From Aeromonas allosaccharophila (GTDB taxonomy: Bacteria > Pseudomonadota > Gammaproteobacteria > Enterobacterales > Aeromonadaceae): DNA of 64,000 bases. The stretch is taken from positions 62,001-126,000 of the forward strand of contig NZ_CDBR01000066.1 of the NCBI RefSeq assembly GCF_000819685.1, in the 5' to 3' direction. Below the pieces are notes generated by a model, which was not told the DNA's origin, made no database searches, and saw only the letters and a list, made by a program, of their open reading frames with translations. The translations under genes were made by a program, and so were the position numbers. This document shows, piece by piece, positions 46,413 through 55,992 of this stretch; position 1 is the stretch's first letter; every line of letters starts with the position of its first letter.

Positions 46413-46448
46413 GTGACCATTGATCAATTTGGTCACTTGAATTACATT
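46413..46448 (+). promoter_or_regulatory. Operator and promoter of the RND operon
   Basis: A 24-base near-perfect palindrome, GTGACCA-N10-TGGTCAC (46413-46436), overlaps the -35 element and spacer of a promoter TTGATC-17-TACATT (46420-46448). Binding there would block RNA polymerase. Confidence 0.65.
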
Positions 46449-46481
46449 GCCTCCTGAACCGTTCTTCATGGAGGCTTGTGT

Positions 46482-47591
46482 ATGTCTCGTCACCGCATAC
46501 TTGCAATTATCACTTCGCTACCGCTGGCCCTGACGGCTTGTGGTGAGCAACAACCATCTGATCCACGTACGCAAGTACCGCTGGTGCGCACCGTCACGGT
46601 CCATGATGCTGAGGTTGGATCACGCTCTTTTACCGGGGTCGTCGCAGCTCGCGTTGAGAGTGACTTGGGATTTCGTGTCTCTGGCAAGGTACAGCAACGC
46701 CTCGTAGACACAGGGCAAACCGTTAAACAGGGTCAACTGCTGATGCGTATTGACCCTGTTGATTTGAAACTCGCCGCACACGCACAACAGGCGTTCGTTG
46801 CGGCGGCCAGAGCAAGAGCGAAACAAACCGCGGAAGATGAAATCCGTTACCGAAATTTACGCGGCACAGGTGCGATCTCTGTTGCCACTTACGATCAGGC
46901 CAAGGCGATGATGGAGACAGCCCAAGCCGAACTGCGAGCCGCTGAAGCACAAGCGGCTGTGGCCCGTAATTCCACCGGTTATACAGATCTGATCGCCGAT
47001 GTTGATGGCACCGTAATCGCAACGCTGGTGGAGCCTGGGCAAGTCGTTAATGCCGGACAAGCCGTTGTGCGCATTGCCCACGCGGGGGCGCGTGAAGCCG
47101 TCATTCAATTGCCAGAAATATTGCGCCCGCCATTGGGATCCCTGGGTCAGGCAACACTCTTCGGAAGGCGCGATGGCACATCGGCGGCAACGTTAAGGCA
47201 GCTGTCGGACGCAGCAGACCCGAGCACTCGCACCTTTGAAGCACGATATGTGCTGACGGGTTCACTGCAAAATGCACCTTTGGGCTCCACGGTTACCCTC
47301 CATCTGACCGAGGATCCGGTTGCGGCAACTGCGGGCATTCAGATCCCGGTCAGCGCCTTGTTCGATACCGGTAAAGGCCCTGGCGTGTGGCGTGTCCACG
47401 GCCAACCGACAAGGGTCTCATGGAGCCCTATTACGGTGTTGAACCTTGGCAGTGACGCTGCCCGCGTTGCAGGCCATATCAAGCAAGGCGATCTGGTGGT
47501 CGCCATGGGTGCGCACTTGCTCCATGAAGGGGAGTTGGTACGCACGCTCGCCCCCTCTGCCGATGTGACAACAGAGGATGCACGCCCATGA
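46482..47591 (+). CDS. RND efflux periplasmic adaptor (lipoprotein)
   Basis: 369-residue membrane-fusion protein linking the RND pump to an outer-membrane channel. Lipobox LTAC near residue 19. Lipoyl half-motifs DLGFRVSGKVQQRLVDTGQTVKQGQLLMRIDP and IADVDGTVIATLVEPGQVVNAGQAV flank a helical hairpin. GGAGG lies 7 bases before ATG 46482. It overlaps the pump gene by 4 bases. Confidence 0.93.
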   Translation: MSRHRILAIITSLPLALTACGEQQPSDPRTQVPLVRTVTVHDAEVGSRSFTGVVAARVESDLGFRVSGKVQQRLVDTGQTVKQGQLLMRIDPVDLKLAAHAQQAFVAAARARAKQTAEDEIRYRNLRGTGAISVATYDQAKAMMETAQAELRAAEAQAAVARNSTGYTDLIADVDGTVIATLVEPGQVVNAGQAVVRIAHAGAREAVIQLPEILRPPLGSLGQATLFGRRDGTSAATLRQLSDAADPSTRTFEARYVLTGSLQNAPLGSTVTLHLTEDPVAATAGIQIPVSALFDTGKGPGVWRVHGQPTRVSWSPITVLNLGSDAARVAGHIKQGDLVVAMGAHLLHEGELVRTLAPSADVTTEDARP

Positions 47592-50500
47592 GCGAACGCC
47601 GCTTCAATCTGTCGGCGCTTGCGGTACGCGAACGCGCCATCACGCTGTTTCTGATCCTGCTGATCTCGCTGGGCGGGGTCACGGCCTTCTTCAAACTGGG
47701 GCGGGCCGAGGATCCCTCATTCACCATCAAGGTCATGACCATCATCACCGCCTGGCCCGGCGCCACTGCGCAGGAGATGCAAGATCAGGTCGCCGAGAAG
47801 ATCGAAAAGCGACTGCAGGAGCTGCGCTGGTATGACCGCAGCGAAACCTACACCCGTCCGGGGCTGGCCTTCACCACGCTGACCTTGCTGGATAGCACCC
47901 CGCCGTCGCAAGTACAGGATGAGTTCTATCAAGCCCGTAAAAAGGTCGGCGACGAAGTGCGCAATCTGCCACCCGGCGTGATGGGGCCATTTCTCAACGA
48001 TGAATATGCCGATGTGACCTTTGCCCTGTTCGCACTCAAGGCAAGGGGCGTACCGCAGCGTGAGCTGGTCCGGGATGCGGAAATGCTACGCCAGCGCTTG
48101 CTGCATGTGCCCGGGGTGAAGAAGGTCAACATCGTTGGCGAGCAGTCCGAGCGGATCTATGTCGAGTTTTCCCATGAGCGCCTGGCCACGTTAGGCATCA
48201 GCCCGCAAGACGTGTTCGCAGCCCTGAACGGCCAGAATGCCTTGACGCCAGCCGGCGCCATCGAAACCAGGGGACCAGAGGTGTTCATTCGCCTGGACGG
48301 CGCCTTTGACGAGCTGCAAAAAATACGCGACACCCCCGTCGTGGCGCAGGGACGCACGCTGACGCTATCTGATATCGCAACGGTGAAACGGGGTTATGAA
48401 GATCCGGCGACCTTGCTCATCCGCAACGGCGGTGAACCTGCGCTGCTGCTGGGGGTCGTGATGCGCGACGGCTGGAACGGGCTCAATCTGGGCGAAGCCC
48501 TGGATAACGAAATCACCGCTATCAATGCCGAGCAACCGCTGGGCATGAGCTTGAGCAAGGTGACCGACCAGGCCATCAACATCAGTTCGGCGGTCGATGA
48601 GTTCATGATCAAGTTTTTCGCGGCGGTACTCGTGGTCATGCTGGTGAGTTTTGTCAGCATGGGCTGGCGTGTTGGTGTCGTGGTCGCCGCGGCCGTGCCA
48701 TTGACGCTGGCTGTGGTCTTTGCCGTGATGCTCGCGACCGGCAAGAACTTCGACCGCATCACCCTGGGGTCACTGATCCTGGCCCTGGGGTTGCTGGTGG
48801 ATGACGCCATCATCGCCATCGAAATGATGGTGGTGAAAATGGAAGAGGGCTATGACCGTATCGCGGCGTCGGCTTACGCCTGGAGTCACACCGCAGCGCC
48901 CATGCTCTCTGGCACCTTGGTCACGGCCGTCGGATTCATGCCCAATGGCTTTGCGCGCTCCTCGGCGGGTGAGTACACCAGCAACATGTTCTGGATCGTC
49001 GGCATCGCGCTGATTGCCTCCTGGGTAGTGGCCGTGGTGTTCACGCCATACCTCGGGGTCAAGCTGTTACCCGATGTCAAGAAAGTCGCAGGCAGCCACC
49101 ATGCTCTCTACAACACGCCGTACTATCACCGCTTTCGCAAACTGCTGGGCAACGTCATCGCCCGCAAGTGGCTCGTGGCAGGCTCGGTGAGCGCGCTGTT
49201 CGTCGCATCGGTGCTGGGTATGAGCATGGTGAAGAAGCAGTTCTTCCCGATCTCGGACCGCCCTGAAGTCCTGATCGAAGTACAGATGCCCTATGGCACC
49301 TCGATTACCCAGACCAGCTTGGCGGCAGACAAGGTGGAAGCCTGGCTGGCCAGGCAGGAGGAGGCCAGGATCGTCACCGCCTACATCGGCCAGGGTGCTC
49401 CCCGTTTCTTTTTCTCGATGGGACCTGAGCTGCCCGATCCGTCGTTTGCCAAGATAGTGGTACGGACGGACAACCAGAACGAACGCGAAGCGTTAAAACT
49501 AAGACTACGCCAAGCCATTGCCGAGGGACTGGCCCCCGAGGCACGTGTTCGCGTCACCCAACTGGTGTTCGGCCCCTACTCGCCCTTCCCTGTGGCCTAC
49601 CGGGTGGCAGGACCGGATCCGGCTGTGCTGCGCAACATTGCGGCTGACGTGCAACAGATCATGCACGCCAGTCCACTGATGCGCACGGTCAACACTGACT
49701 GGGGAGCCCGCGTGCCGACGCTGCACTTCACTTTGCAACAGGATCGACTGCAAGCGCTGGGGCTGAACTCAAGCTCGGTGGCACAGCAACTGCAATTCCT
49801 GCTCAGCGGCATACCGGTCACTGCGGTGCGGGAAGACATTCGCACGGTACAGGTCGTTGCGCGATCGGCGGGCAACAACCGGCTCGATCCGGCCAGAATT
49901 GGCGATTTCACACTGGTTGGAGCCAATGGACAGCGGATCCCGTTGTCGCAAGTGGGCAAGGTCGATGTCCGCATGGAAGAGCCGGTCATGCGCCGACGCG
50001 ATCGGGTACCGACCATCACGGTACGGGGTGATATCGCCGAAAACTTGCAGCCGCCAGACGTATCGACGGCGATCACCCGGCAATTGCAACCCCTCATCGC
50101 TGCGCTGCCAGCTGGTTACAGCATCGTAGAGGCCGGATCCATCGAAGAGTCAGGCAAGGCAATGGCGGCCATGTTGCCAGTCTTCCCCATCATGCTGGCC
50201 ATCACCTTGCTCATCATCATCCTGCAGGTGCGCTCGATGGCGGGCATGGTCATGGTCTTTCTGACCAGTCCGCTGGGTCTGATCGGCGTGGTGCCGACAC
50301 TGTTGCTGTTCCAGCAGCCCTTCGGCATCAATGCGCTGGTTGGCCTGATTGCACTGTCGGGCATCCTGATGCGCAACACGCTGATATTGATCGGGCAGAT
50401 CCGTGAAAACGAGCAGGCCGGGCTAGACCCTTTCCATGCGCTCGTTGAAGCGACCGTGCAGCGTGCTCGTCCGGTCATTCTGACTGCGTTGGCGGCGATC

Positions 50501-50644
50501 CTCGCCTTTATTCCGCTAACCCATTCGGTGTTTTGGGGAACGCTGGCTTACACGCTGATCGGCGGCACCTTTGCGGGCACGATCCTGACGCTCGTGTTCC
50601 TGCCCGCCATGTATTCCATCTGGTCCAGGATCCAGCCTGGTTGA
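47588..50644 (+). CDS. RND efflux transporter (HAE family)
   Basis: 1018-residue inner-membrane proton antiporter with the usual twelve transmembrane segments and two large periplasmic loops. The proton-relay Asp pair is visible in LALGLLVDDAIIAIE (about residue 400). Closer in feel to the MexK/TriC/VmeI branch than to AcrB, because it has short loops and starts RRFNLSALAVRERAITLFL. No outer-membrane channel gene follows, so it probably uses a TolC encoded elsewhere. Substrates unknown. Confidence 0.93.
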   Translation: MSERRFNLSALAVRERAITLFLILLISLGGVTAFFKLGRAEDPSFTIKVMTIITAWPGATAQEMQDQVAEKIEKRLQELRWYDRSETYTRPGLAFTTLTLLDSTPPSQVQDEFYQARKKVGDEVRNLPPGVMGPFLNDEYADVTFALFALKARGVPQRELVRDAEMLRQRLLHVPGVKKVNIVGEQSERIYVEFSHERLATLGISPQDVFAALNGQNALTPAGAIETRGPEVFIRLDGAFDELQKIRDTPVVAQGRTLTLSDIATVKRGYEDPATLLIRNGGEPALLLGVVMRDGWNGLNLGEALDNEITAINAEQPLGMSLSKVTDQAINISSAVDEFMIKFFAAVLVVMLVSFVSMGWRVGVVVAAAVPLTLAVVFAVMLATGKNFDRITLGSLILALGLLVDDAIIAIEMMVVKMEEGYDRIAASAYAWSHTAAPMLSGTLVTAVGFMPNGFARSSAGEYTSNMFWIVGIALIASWVVAVVFTPYLGVKLLPDVKKVAGSHHALYNTPYYHRFRKLLGNVIARKWLVAGSVSALFVASVLGMSMVKKQFFPISDRPEVLIEVQMPYGTSITQTSLAADKVEAWLARQEEARIVTAYIGQGAPRFFFSMGPELPDPSFAKIVVRTDNQNEREALKLRLRQAIAEGLAPEARVRVTQLVFGPYSPFPVAYRVAGPDPAVLRNIAADVQQIMHASPLMRTVNTDWGARVPTLHFTLQQDRLQALGLNSSSVAQQLQFLLSGIPVTAVREDIRTVQVVARSAGNNRLDPARIGDFTLVGANGQRIPLSQVGKVDVRMEEPVMRRRDRVPTITVRGDIAENLQPPDVSTAITRQLQPLIAALPAGYSIVEAGSIEESGKAMAAMLPVFPIMLAITLLIIILQVRSMAGMVMVFLTSPLGLIGVVPTLLLFQQPFGINALVGLIALSGILMRNTLILIGQIRENEQAGLDPFHALVEATVQRARPVILTALAAILAFIPLTHSVFWGTLAYTLIGGTFAGTILTLVFLPAMYSIWSRIQPG

Positions 50645-50784
50645 AACAGGGATCAGCAAAACGTTGGAATGAGATAAACCCCGTCCTGGTGCTGAAGGTT
50701 ATCGATGCCTCTTCGAGCAGGCAGATACAAATGAGATGCGCGCTCACCGCCCTGACACGGCACAGTGCCAGGGCGGTGATACCA

Positions 50785-51396
50785 CTATTGGCGCGCCGCC
50801 AGCACCCGCTCCACGGTATCGACGATGGCCTGGGTCTGGGGATCGATCTCGATATTGGTCTGCCAACCCGCCTTGACCCAACCGAGGTTGGTGCGGGCCA
50901 GGGTCTCGGGGATCAGATGAACGCAAAACTCCCGCTCGCGCACCTCACCGATGGTCAGACTGATGCCATCAATGCCGATGTAGCCCTTGGTCAGCACATA
51001 TTTCATCAACTCGGGGGCGAGGCGATACCACACCTGACGGTTGTTGGGGGTGTCGATCACCGAGGTGACCTCTGCCATGCCGATGATATGACCGGACATG
51101 GCATGACCGCCGATCTCATCACCAAAGCGGGCGGCCCGCTCCACATTGACCTTGTCCCCCACCTGCAACAGGCCGAGGTTGGTGAGGCGCAGGGTCTCCT
51201 GCATCAGATCGAAGCTGACCAGCGCCCCCTCGACCCGGGTGACGGTCAAGCAGCAGCCGTTGTGGGCAACCGAGGCACCGAGGGCCAGCCCTTCCCCCCA
51301 CGCCGGGCTCGGCATGCGGATCACATGGGTACGGAAGTTGGGTTGCTGCTCGATGGCCACCAGTTCGGCGGTCCCCTGCACTATGCCAGTGAACAT
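50785..51396 (-). CDS. ribE: Riboflavin synthase alpha subunit
   Basis: 203-residue enzyme making riboflavin from two 6,7-dimethyl-8-ribityllumazine molecules. Internal duplication of the lumazine domain is visible: MFTGIVQGTAELV and VAHNGCCLTV in repeat 1, HAMSGHIIGMAEV and IGIDGISLTIG in repeat 2. ATG 51396 with AGGAG. Named ribC in E. coli. Divergent from yaeP/norM. Confidence 0.96.
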   Translation of the reverse strand: MFTGIVQGTAELVAIEQQPNFRTHVIRMPSPAWGEGLALGASVAHNGCCLTVTRVEGALVSFDLMQETLRLTNLGLLQVGDKVNVERAARFGDEIGGHAMSGHIIGMAEVTSVIDTPNNRQVWYRLAPELMKYVLTKGYIGIDGISLTIGEVREREFCVHLIPETLARTNLGWVKAGWQTNIEIDPQTQAIVDTVERVLAARQ

Positions 51397-51529
51397 CTCT
51401 CGTCTCCTGCGACGGCAAAAAGGGCAGGTTAACCTCGGGCAGAGAGTGAGACAAGGGTACCGGCTGACAAGCTTGCGCCCGATCGCTATAGTGACGCCGT
51501 TCACATCCGGGTAAACAAGGAAAAAAGAA

Positions 51530-51736
51530 ATGCAGGTATATCAATGTTGTGAAGCTATTCGCATCGCCTATAACCAGATCGGCTCCGGCGAGCAGGGCTA
51601 TGTGCCAAACGCCATTGCCGCCACCATCCGCGCTCTCAACGCGGTAGCCGCCGATGAGCGGGTACCCGCCGAACTGCGTGAGCAGGCTGCCTATGCCGCG
51701 GCCAACCTGCTGATCAGCGATCACGAAGACGCCTGA
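51530..51736 (+). CDS. yaeP: YaeP family protein (UPF0253)
   Basis: 68-residue protein like E. coli Yae[25 protein letters not shown], then [14 protein letters not shown]. Function unknown. Lies between ribE and norM. Confidence 0.9.
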   Translation: MQVYQCCEAIRIAYNQIGSGEQGYVPNAIAATIRALNAVAADERVPAELREQAAYAAANLLISDHEDA

Positions 51737-51802
51737 TCCTGCCCCCCGGGGCGGCAACTATTTCGTCCTGGATGAATTTCAGGCTAGAATGCCTCCCCCA
51801 CC

Positions 51803-51830
51803 CTTTGCACTTTCGTCCGAAAGTGCAAAG
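51803..51830. repeat. Perfect 13-bp inverted repeat upstream of norM
   Basis: CTTTGCACTTTCG and its complement are separated by two bases, 55 bases before the norM start. Candidate operator or leader hairpin. Confidence 0.7.
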
Positions 51831-51885
51831 GCTCTTCCCGATTTCCGCTCTTTTTTACTCTTATCTGATCCACTCGGAGGTGTCA

Positions 51886-53265
51886 GTGCAACGTTATTGG
51901 TCCGAGGCGAAGCAGCTCGTCCGTCTAGCCAGCCCCATTCTGGTCGCCCAGGTGGCCCAGGTCGCCATGAACTTCGTCGATACCGTGATGGCGGGACAGG
52001 TGAGCGCGGTCGATCTGGCGGCCGTGTCGGTGGCGTCCAGCTTCTGGCTACCGGTGATCCTGCTGGTGCAGGGCATCATCATGGCGCTGACCCCCATCGT
52101 CTCCCAGCTTAACGGTGCTCGCAAACGGGAAGAGTTGCGCCCGGCCGTTCATCAGGGCTTCTGGCTGACACTGATCGTCACACCGCTGGCAATGATCGCG
52201 CTCTATTACAGCCCGCTGGCGTTGCAATTTATGGATGTGGAGCCGGTGATGGCCGCCAAGACCAGCGGCTATCTGCATGCCATTCTGTGGGGCCTGCCCG
52301 CCTTTGCGATGTTCCAGGTGCTGCGCAACTTCAGCGAAGGGCTCTCCCACACCATGCCCACCATGGTGATCGGCTTTGTCGGGCTGGCGGTCAATATTCC
52401 CGCCAACTACATCTTCATTCACGGCCACTTCGGCATGCCGAAACTGGGCGGGGTGGGTTGTGGTGTGGCCACCGCCATCGTACTGTGGGCCATGCTGCTG
52501 GCGATGATCCTCTATGTGAAGCTCTCCCGTCACTTCACCGAGATCCGTCTCTTCTCCCAGCTGGCTCGCCCCAACGGCAGCCAAATCTGGCGCCTGTTTC
52601 GCTTGGGCTTCCCCATCGCCATGGCGATCTTCTGCGAGGTGACCCTGTTTGCCGTGGTGGCGCTGATGCTGGCCCCCTTTGGCGCCGAAACGGTGGCGAG
52701 CCACCAGATTGCGCTCAACTTCTCCAGTCTGGTCTTTATGCTGCCACTCTCCATCGGGGTGGGTGTCACCATCCGGGTGGGCCACAGCATCGGTGAAGGC
52801 CAGCCCCATCACGCCCGGGTGGCCGCCCGCACCGGTCTTATGCTGGGCGTGAGTGTCGCTGCACTCACCGCTACGGTGACCGTGCTGCTACGGGAGCACA
52901 TCGCCAGCATCTATACCGATGACCTGCAGGTGATCGCCCTGGCGGCCACCTTGCTGTTCTTCGCAGCCATCTACCAGCTCTCCGATTCGGTGCAGGTGGT
53001 CGCGGCCGCTGCGCTGCGCGGTTACAAGGATACCCAGGCGATCTTCTACGTCACCATCGTCGCCTACTGGGGACTGGGGCTGCCCACCGGCATGATCCTG
53101 GGTCTGACCGACTGGCTGGTACCGCGGATGGGGCCGCAGGGCTTCTGGATTGGCTTTATCGTCGGCCTCACCAGTGCCGCCCTGATGCTGGGGGCGAGAT
53201 TGCGCTACATCTACGGCCGTTTTGCTACCCCGGAGGCCTGCACCTCCCTGTCACGGGCCCAGTAA
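51886..53265 (+). CDS. norM: MATE-family multidrug efflux protein NorM
   Basis: 459-residue cation-coupled drug exporter with twelve hydrophobic segments in two repeats. Family patterns: ASPILVAQVAQVAMNFVDTVMAGQ and the second-half ETVASHQIALNFSSLVFMLPLSIGVG. GTG 51886 with GGAGGT upstream gives the family N-terminus; the long upstream extension is not coding. Next to ribE as in Vibrio. Confidence 0.94.
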   Translation: MQRYWSEAKQLVRLASPILVAQVAQVAMNFVDTVMAGQVSAVDLAAVSVASSFWLPVILLVQGIIMALTPIVSQLNGARKREELRPAVHQGFWLTLIVTPLAMIALYYSPLALQFMDVEPVMAAKTSGYLHAILWGLPAFAMFQVLRNFSEGLSHTMPTMVIGFVGLAVNIPANYIFIHGHFGMPKLGGVGCGVATAIVLWAMLLAMILYVKLSRHFTEIRLFSQLARPNGSQIWRLFRLGFPIAMAIFCEVTLFAVVALMLAPFGAETVASHQIALNFSSLVFMLPLSIGVGVTIRVGHSIGEGQPHHARVAARTGLMLGVSVAALTATVTVLLREHIASIYTDDLQVIALAATLLFFAAIYQLSDSVQVVAAAALRGYKDTQAIFYVTIVAYWGLGLPTGMILGLTDWLVPRMGPQGFWIGFIVGLTSAALMLGARLRYIYGRFATPEACTSLSRAQ

Positions 53266-53351
53266 CAGGGCACGGGAAGCGACAACTCGCCTGCAAAATC
53301 AACAGGCTGCGCAAGAACTGGGCAAACAGTCTCCTTTGTGCATATGGCCTG

Positions 53352-53380
53352 TTGACAGCCTTGGGGGGCATGGGTAGTAT
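53352..53380 (+). promoter_or_regulatory. Strong promoter of the tRNA-Val array
   Basis: Perfect TTGACA, 17-base spacer, TAGTAT. A GC-rich stretch (GCCGACC) follows, as in stringently controlled stable-RNA promoters. It lies 45 bases before the first tRNA. Confidence 0.75.
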
Positions 53381-53424
53381 GCCGACCACGTCAGCAGCGC
53401 TGGCGTAGTGAAGTAAGAGAAAGT

Positions 53425-53501
53425 GGGTTTATAGCTCAGTTGGTTAGAGCACTACCTTGACATGGTAGGGGTCGTTGGTTCGAATCCAATTAAACCCACC
53501 A
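53425..53501 (+). tRNA. tRNA-Val(GAC), type A
   Basis: 77 bases including CCA. Acceptor GGGTTTA/TAAACCC, anticodon GAC within CTACC-TTGACAT-GGTAG, T-loop GGTTCGAATCC. Confidence 0.97.
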
Positions 53502-53513
53502 CTTTGCTGTGAT

Positions 53514-53590
53514 GCGTCCTTAGCTCAGCTGGTTAGAGCACCACCTTGACATGGTGGGGGTCGGTGGTTCGAATCCACTAGGACGCACCA
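53514..53590 (+). tRNA. tRNA-Val(GAC), type B
   Basis: 77 bases including CCA. Acceptor GCGTCCT/AGGACGC, anticodon GAC in CCACC-TTGACAT-GGTGG. Confidence 0.97.
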
Positions 53591-53608
53591 TTACAGAACA
53601 CTGATTAT

Positions 53609-53685
53609 GCGTCCTTAGCTCAGCTGGTTAGAGCATCACCTTGACATGGTGGGGGTCGGTGGTTCGAATCCACTAGGACGCACCA
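53609..53685 (+). tRNA. tRNA-Val(GAC), type B
   Basis: Same as the preceding copy except for T in place of C in the anticodon stem (ATCACC), which makes a wobble pair. CCA encoded. Confidence 0.96.
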
Positions 53686-53710
53686 TTCAGTTTGAAAGAA
53701 ATGCAGATGT

Positions 53711-53790
53711 GGGTTTATAGCTCAGTTGGTCAGAACACTACTTTGACATGGCATATGCGGTGTCGTTGGTTCGAATCAATTTGAGCGCAG
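53711..53790 (+). pseudogene. Decayed tRNA-Val copy
   Basis: Type A tRNA up to the D-arm (GGGTTTATAGCTCAGTTGGT), then changes: CAGAACACTACTTTGACATG, an extra segment before the T-arm, a T-stem mismatch, and no TAAACCC or CCA end. The acceptor cannot pair, so it should not make a working tRNA. The 28 bases at its start and those at the next tRNA are identical (period 85 bases). Confidence 0.85.
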
Positions 53791-53794
53791 ATGT

Positions 53795-53871
53795 GGGTTT
53801 ATAGCTCAGTTGGTTAGAGCACTACCTTGACATGGTAGGGGTCGTTGGTTCGAATCCAATTAAACCCACCA
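53795..53871 (+). tRNA. tRNA-Val(GAC), type A
   Basis: Identical to the first type A copy, with CCA encoded. Confidence 0.97.
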
Positions 53872-53912
53872 CTTTCCTGCAACAAGCATTAAAAAGTCGC
53901 ATTGCGCGCCCT

Positions 53913-53989
53913 GCGTCCTTAGCTCAGCTGGTTAGAGCATCACCTTGACATGGTGGGGGTCGGTGGTTCGAATCCACTAGGACGCACCA
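53913..53989 (+). tRNA. tRNA-Val(GAC), type B
   Basis: Like the other type B copies, with the ATCACC variant of the anticodon stem. CCA encoded. Last gene of the array. Confidence 0.97.
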
Positions 53990-53993
53990 AATT

Positions 53994-54025
53994 AAAAAAG
54001 CCCGCTCATCGAGCGGGCTTTTTGC
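53994..54025 (+). terminator. Terminator of the tRNA-Val array
   Basis: AAGCCCGCTC-ATC-GAGCGGGCTT followed by TTT, 5 bases after the last CCA. Confidence 0.9.
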
Positions 54026-54101
54026 ATTCTGTCCAGTCACTCCCCTACCCCGCCAATCCGTTCAATACCGACCGGGCAATGGCGCAGAGCCTTGTTCCAA
54101 T

Positions 54102-54136
54102 AAAAAGCCCGTGTCATCCGATAAACGACACGGGCC
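54102..54136 (-). terminator. Terminator of the sigma-54 activator gene
   Basis: GCCCGTGTC / GACACGGGC stem; the minus-strand end runs into TTTTTATT. Confidence 0.8.
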
Positions 54137-54156
54137 GGGTAGACGCCGCCAGATCC

Positions 54157-55992
54157 TCAGCTCTGCACGGCAATCTCGTACTTCTTTATCTTGCGATAGA
54201 GGGTGGCAATCCCTATCCCCAGCGCCTGTGCGGCCAGTTTCTTGTTGCCAAGCCGCTGCAGGGTCTCTTCAATCATCTGTTTTTCCATGCTCTCAAGGCC
54301 GCTCTCACCCGGGACGGAGTCAGGCAGCTTCTCCGACATAGCCGCGAGCGGTGCGGCGGCAGGGACATTGAACGCCGCATCCAGGTTGGTCACCGGGATC
54401 GACTGAGCGGTGACGCGATGGGGCTCCTGATTGCGGATGATATTGGGGGGCAGCAGGCTGGCGTCGATCACCTCGCCCGCCTGGCTGACGTTGACCAGAT
54501 ATTCGATGAGGTTGCTGAGCTCACGCACGTTGCCCGGCCAGCGATACCCCTTGAGCAGTGCCATCACCTCGGGCGCCAGACCGGGATAGACGATGCCAAT
54601 GCGGCTGGTGTGCAGGTTGAGGAAGTAGTGGGTCAGCAGCTCCACGTCCCCTTCCCGCTCCCGCAGCGGCGGCAGGTTGAGGGGGATGACGTTGATGCGG
54701 TAGTAGAGATCCTCACGAAACTTCCCTTCGGCGATGTATTGATCGAGATGCTGGTGGGTGGCGGCGATGATGCGGATATCCACCGGCACCGGCCGGCTGG
54801 CCCCGATAGGGGTCACCTCCCGCAGCTCCAGCACCCGCAGCAGCTTGGCCTGCATGGTGAGCGGCATGTCGCCAATCTCGTCGAGGAACAGGGTACCCTG
54901 ATGGGCCGCCTGAATCAGGCCCTGCTTGCCGCCGCTGGAGGCGCCGGTAAAGGATCCCTTCACATAGCCAAACAGCTCGCTCTCGAGCAGTTGTTCGGGA
55001 ATGGCGGCGCAGTTAATGGCGATGAAAGGTTTATCCTGACGGGGACTCAAGCGATGGACGGCGCGGGCCACCACCTCTTTACCGGTGCCGCTCTCGCCGC
55101 AGATCAGCACGCTGGAGGGACTCTGGGCGATGCGGTGCAACAGCCGCTTGAGGGTGCGCATCGGCTTGCTCTCGCCGATCAACTGATCGATCCGCACATC
55201 CGGATCTGGCTCCTGAACCAGACCGGAGTGGGATTGGTGAAAGGCCATCAGAAAGAGCTGCTGGCCCTGCACATGGTGCAGCTGGCCGATGATCAGCTCC
55301 TGACGTCCTTCGAAGGTGATGATGTGCTGGATATGGCCACTCAGTCCCTGGCGGGAGAAGGTAAGCGGGCGGATCCCCACTTCGCGCCCCTGCAGTTGTT
55401 CCTGCTGGCAACCCAGATGATGGAGCGCCGCCTCGTTGGCATAGAGCAGTTGACTCTTGTCATCGAGCAGCAGGCAACCCTGATCCATGTTGGTCATCAG
55501 ATTGAGGAACACCTTGTTGACCCCGTCCGACAGCCCGCGCGAATCGAGCAATTTGGCCACAAAGATGGTGGAGATGTGGCGCACATAGTCACACACATCC
55601 TGCAGATTGTTGTTGAGGCGCGCCTGCTGCTCGTCGCTGAAGGCCACCAGACTGATCACCCCGATACAGCGCTCGTCCACCATGATGGGCACCCCGAGGA
55701 AGGCGCGCTCACGGCAGCTCTCCTTGCAGGTACAGCCGTCACACACCGGATCATCGCTGGTGTGGGTAACTATCTTCTCCCGCTGGTTATCAATCACATA
55801 GCGCAGCAGGCGGGAATCCCCCTCCAGCTGACGTCCGAAGAACTTGCCATAGGGCCCGGTGCCAGCCACCCGAACCATATCGGCATCCACAATCTCGACC
55901 TCAAGCTGCAGCACACTCGCCAGCATCTTGGCAAAGCGCAAGATGGTCGGCTGGATCTGCATCAACAGACACTGGTTGCTCACGGATCTCAT
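54157..55992 (-). CDS. uacR: Sigma-54-dependent activator, UacR/YgeV type
   Basis: 611-residue enhancer-binding protein. Residues 1-160 form a sensor part very like E. coli YgeV ([27 protein letters not shown]) with four cysteines, Cys84, 87, 89 and 93, that could bind a metal or iron-sulfur cluster. A PAS-like part follows to about 255. The AAA+ core has Walker A GESGTGKE (299-306), the sigma-54 contact loop GSFTGA (346-351, Ser in place of the usual Ala), and Walker [11 protein letters not shown] Fis-type HTH ends the protein ([19 protein letters not shown]). YgeV/UacR is known as the activator of uric-acid genes in E. coli, so the ygeW operon in this window is a likely target. Ribosome site AAGGAA. 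Confidence 0.85.
   Translation of the reverse strand: MRSVSNQCLLMQIQPTILRFAKMLASVLQLEVEIVDADMVRVAGTGPYGKFFGRQLEGDSRLLRYVIDNQREKIVTHTSDDPVCDGCTCKESCRERAFLGVPIMVDERCIGVISLVAFSDEQQARLNNNLQDVCDYVRHISTIFVAKLLDSRGLSDGVNKVFLNLMTNMDQGCLLLDDKSQLLYANEAALHHLGCQQEQLQGREVGIRPLTFSRQGLSGHIQHIITFEGRQELIIGQLHHVQGQQLFLMAFHQSHSGLVQEPDPDVRIDQLIGESKPMRTLKRLLHRIAQSPSSVLICGESGTGKEVVARAVHRLSPRQDKPFIAINCAAIPEQLLESELFGYVKGSFTGASSGGKQGLIQAAHQGTLFLDEIGDMPLTMQAKLLRVLELREVTPIGASRPVPVDIRIIAATHQHLDQYIAEGKFREDLYYRINVIPLNLPPLREREGDVELLTHYFLNLHTSRIGIVYPGLAPEVMALLKGYRWPGNVRELSNLIEYLVNVSQAGEVIDASLLPPNIIRNQEPHRVTAQSIPVTNLDAAFNVPAAAPLAAMSEKLPDSVPGESGLESMEKQMIEETLQRLGNKKLAAQALGIGIATLYRKIKKYEIAVQS

Noticed and set aside
51397-51529. 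FMN riboswitch upstream of ribE
   Set aside because: No RFN-type conserved blocks are seen in the 133-base gap.
53425-53989. Integration site of a mobile element at the tRNA array
   Set aside because: No integrase or phage gene on either side; the partial copy is explained by recombination within the array.
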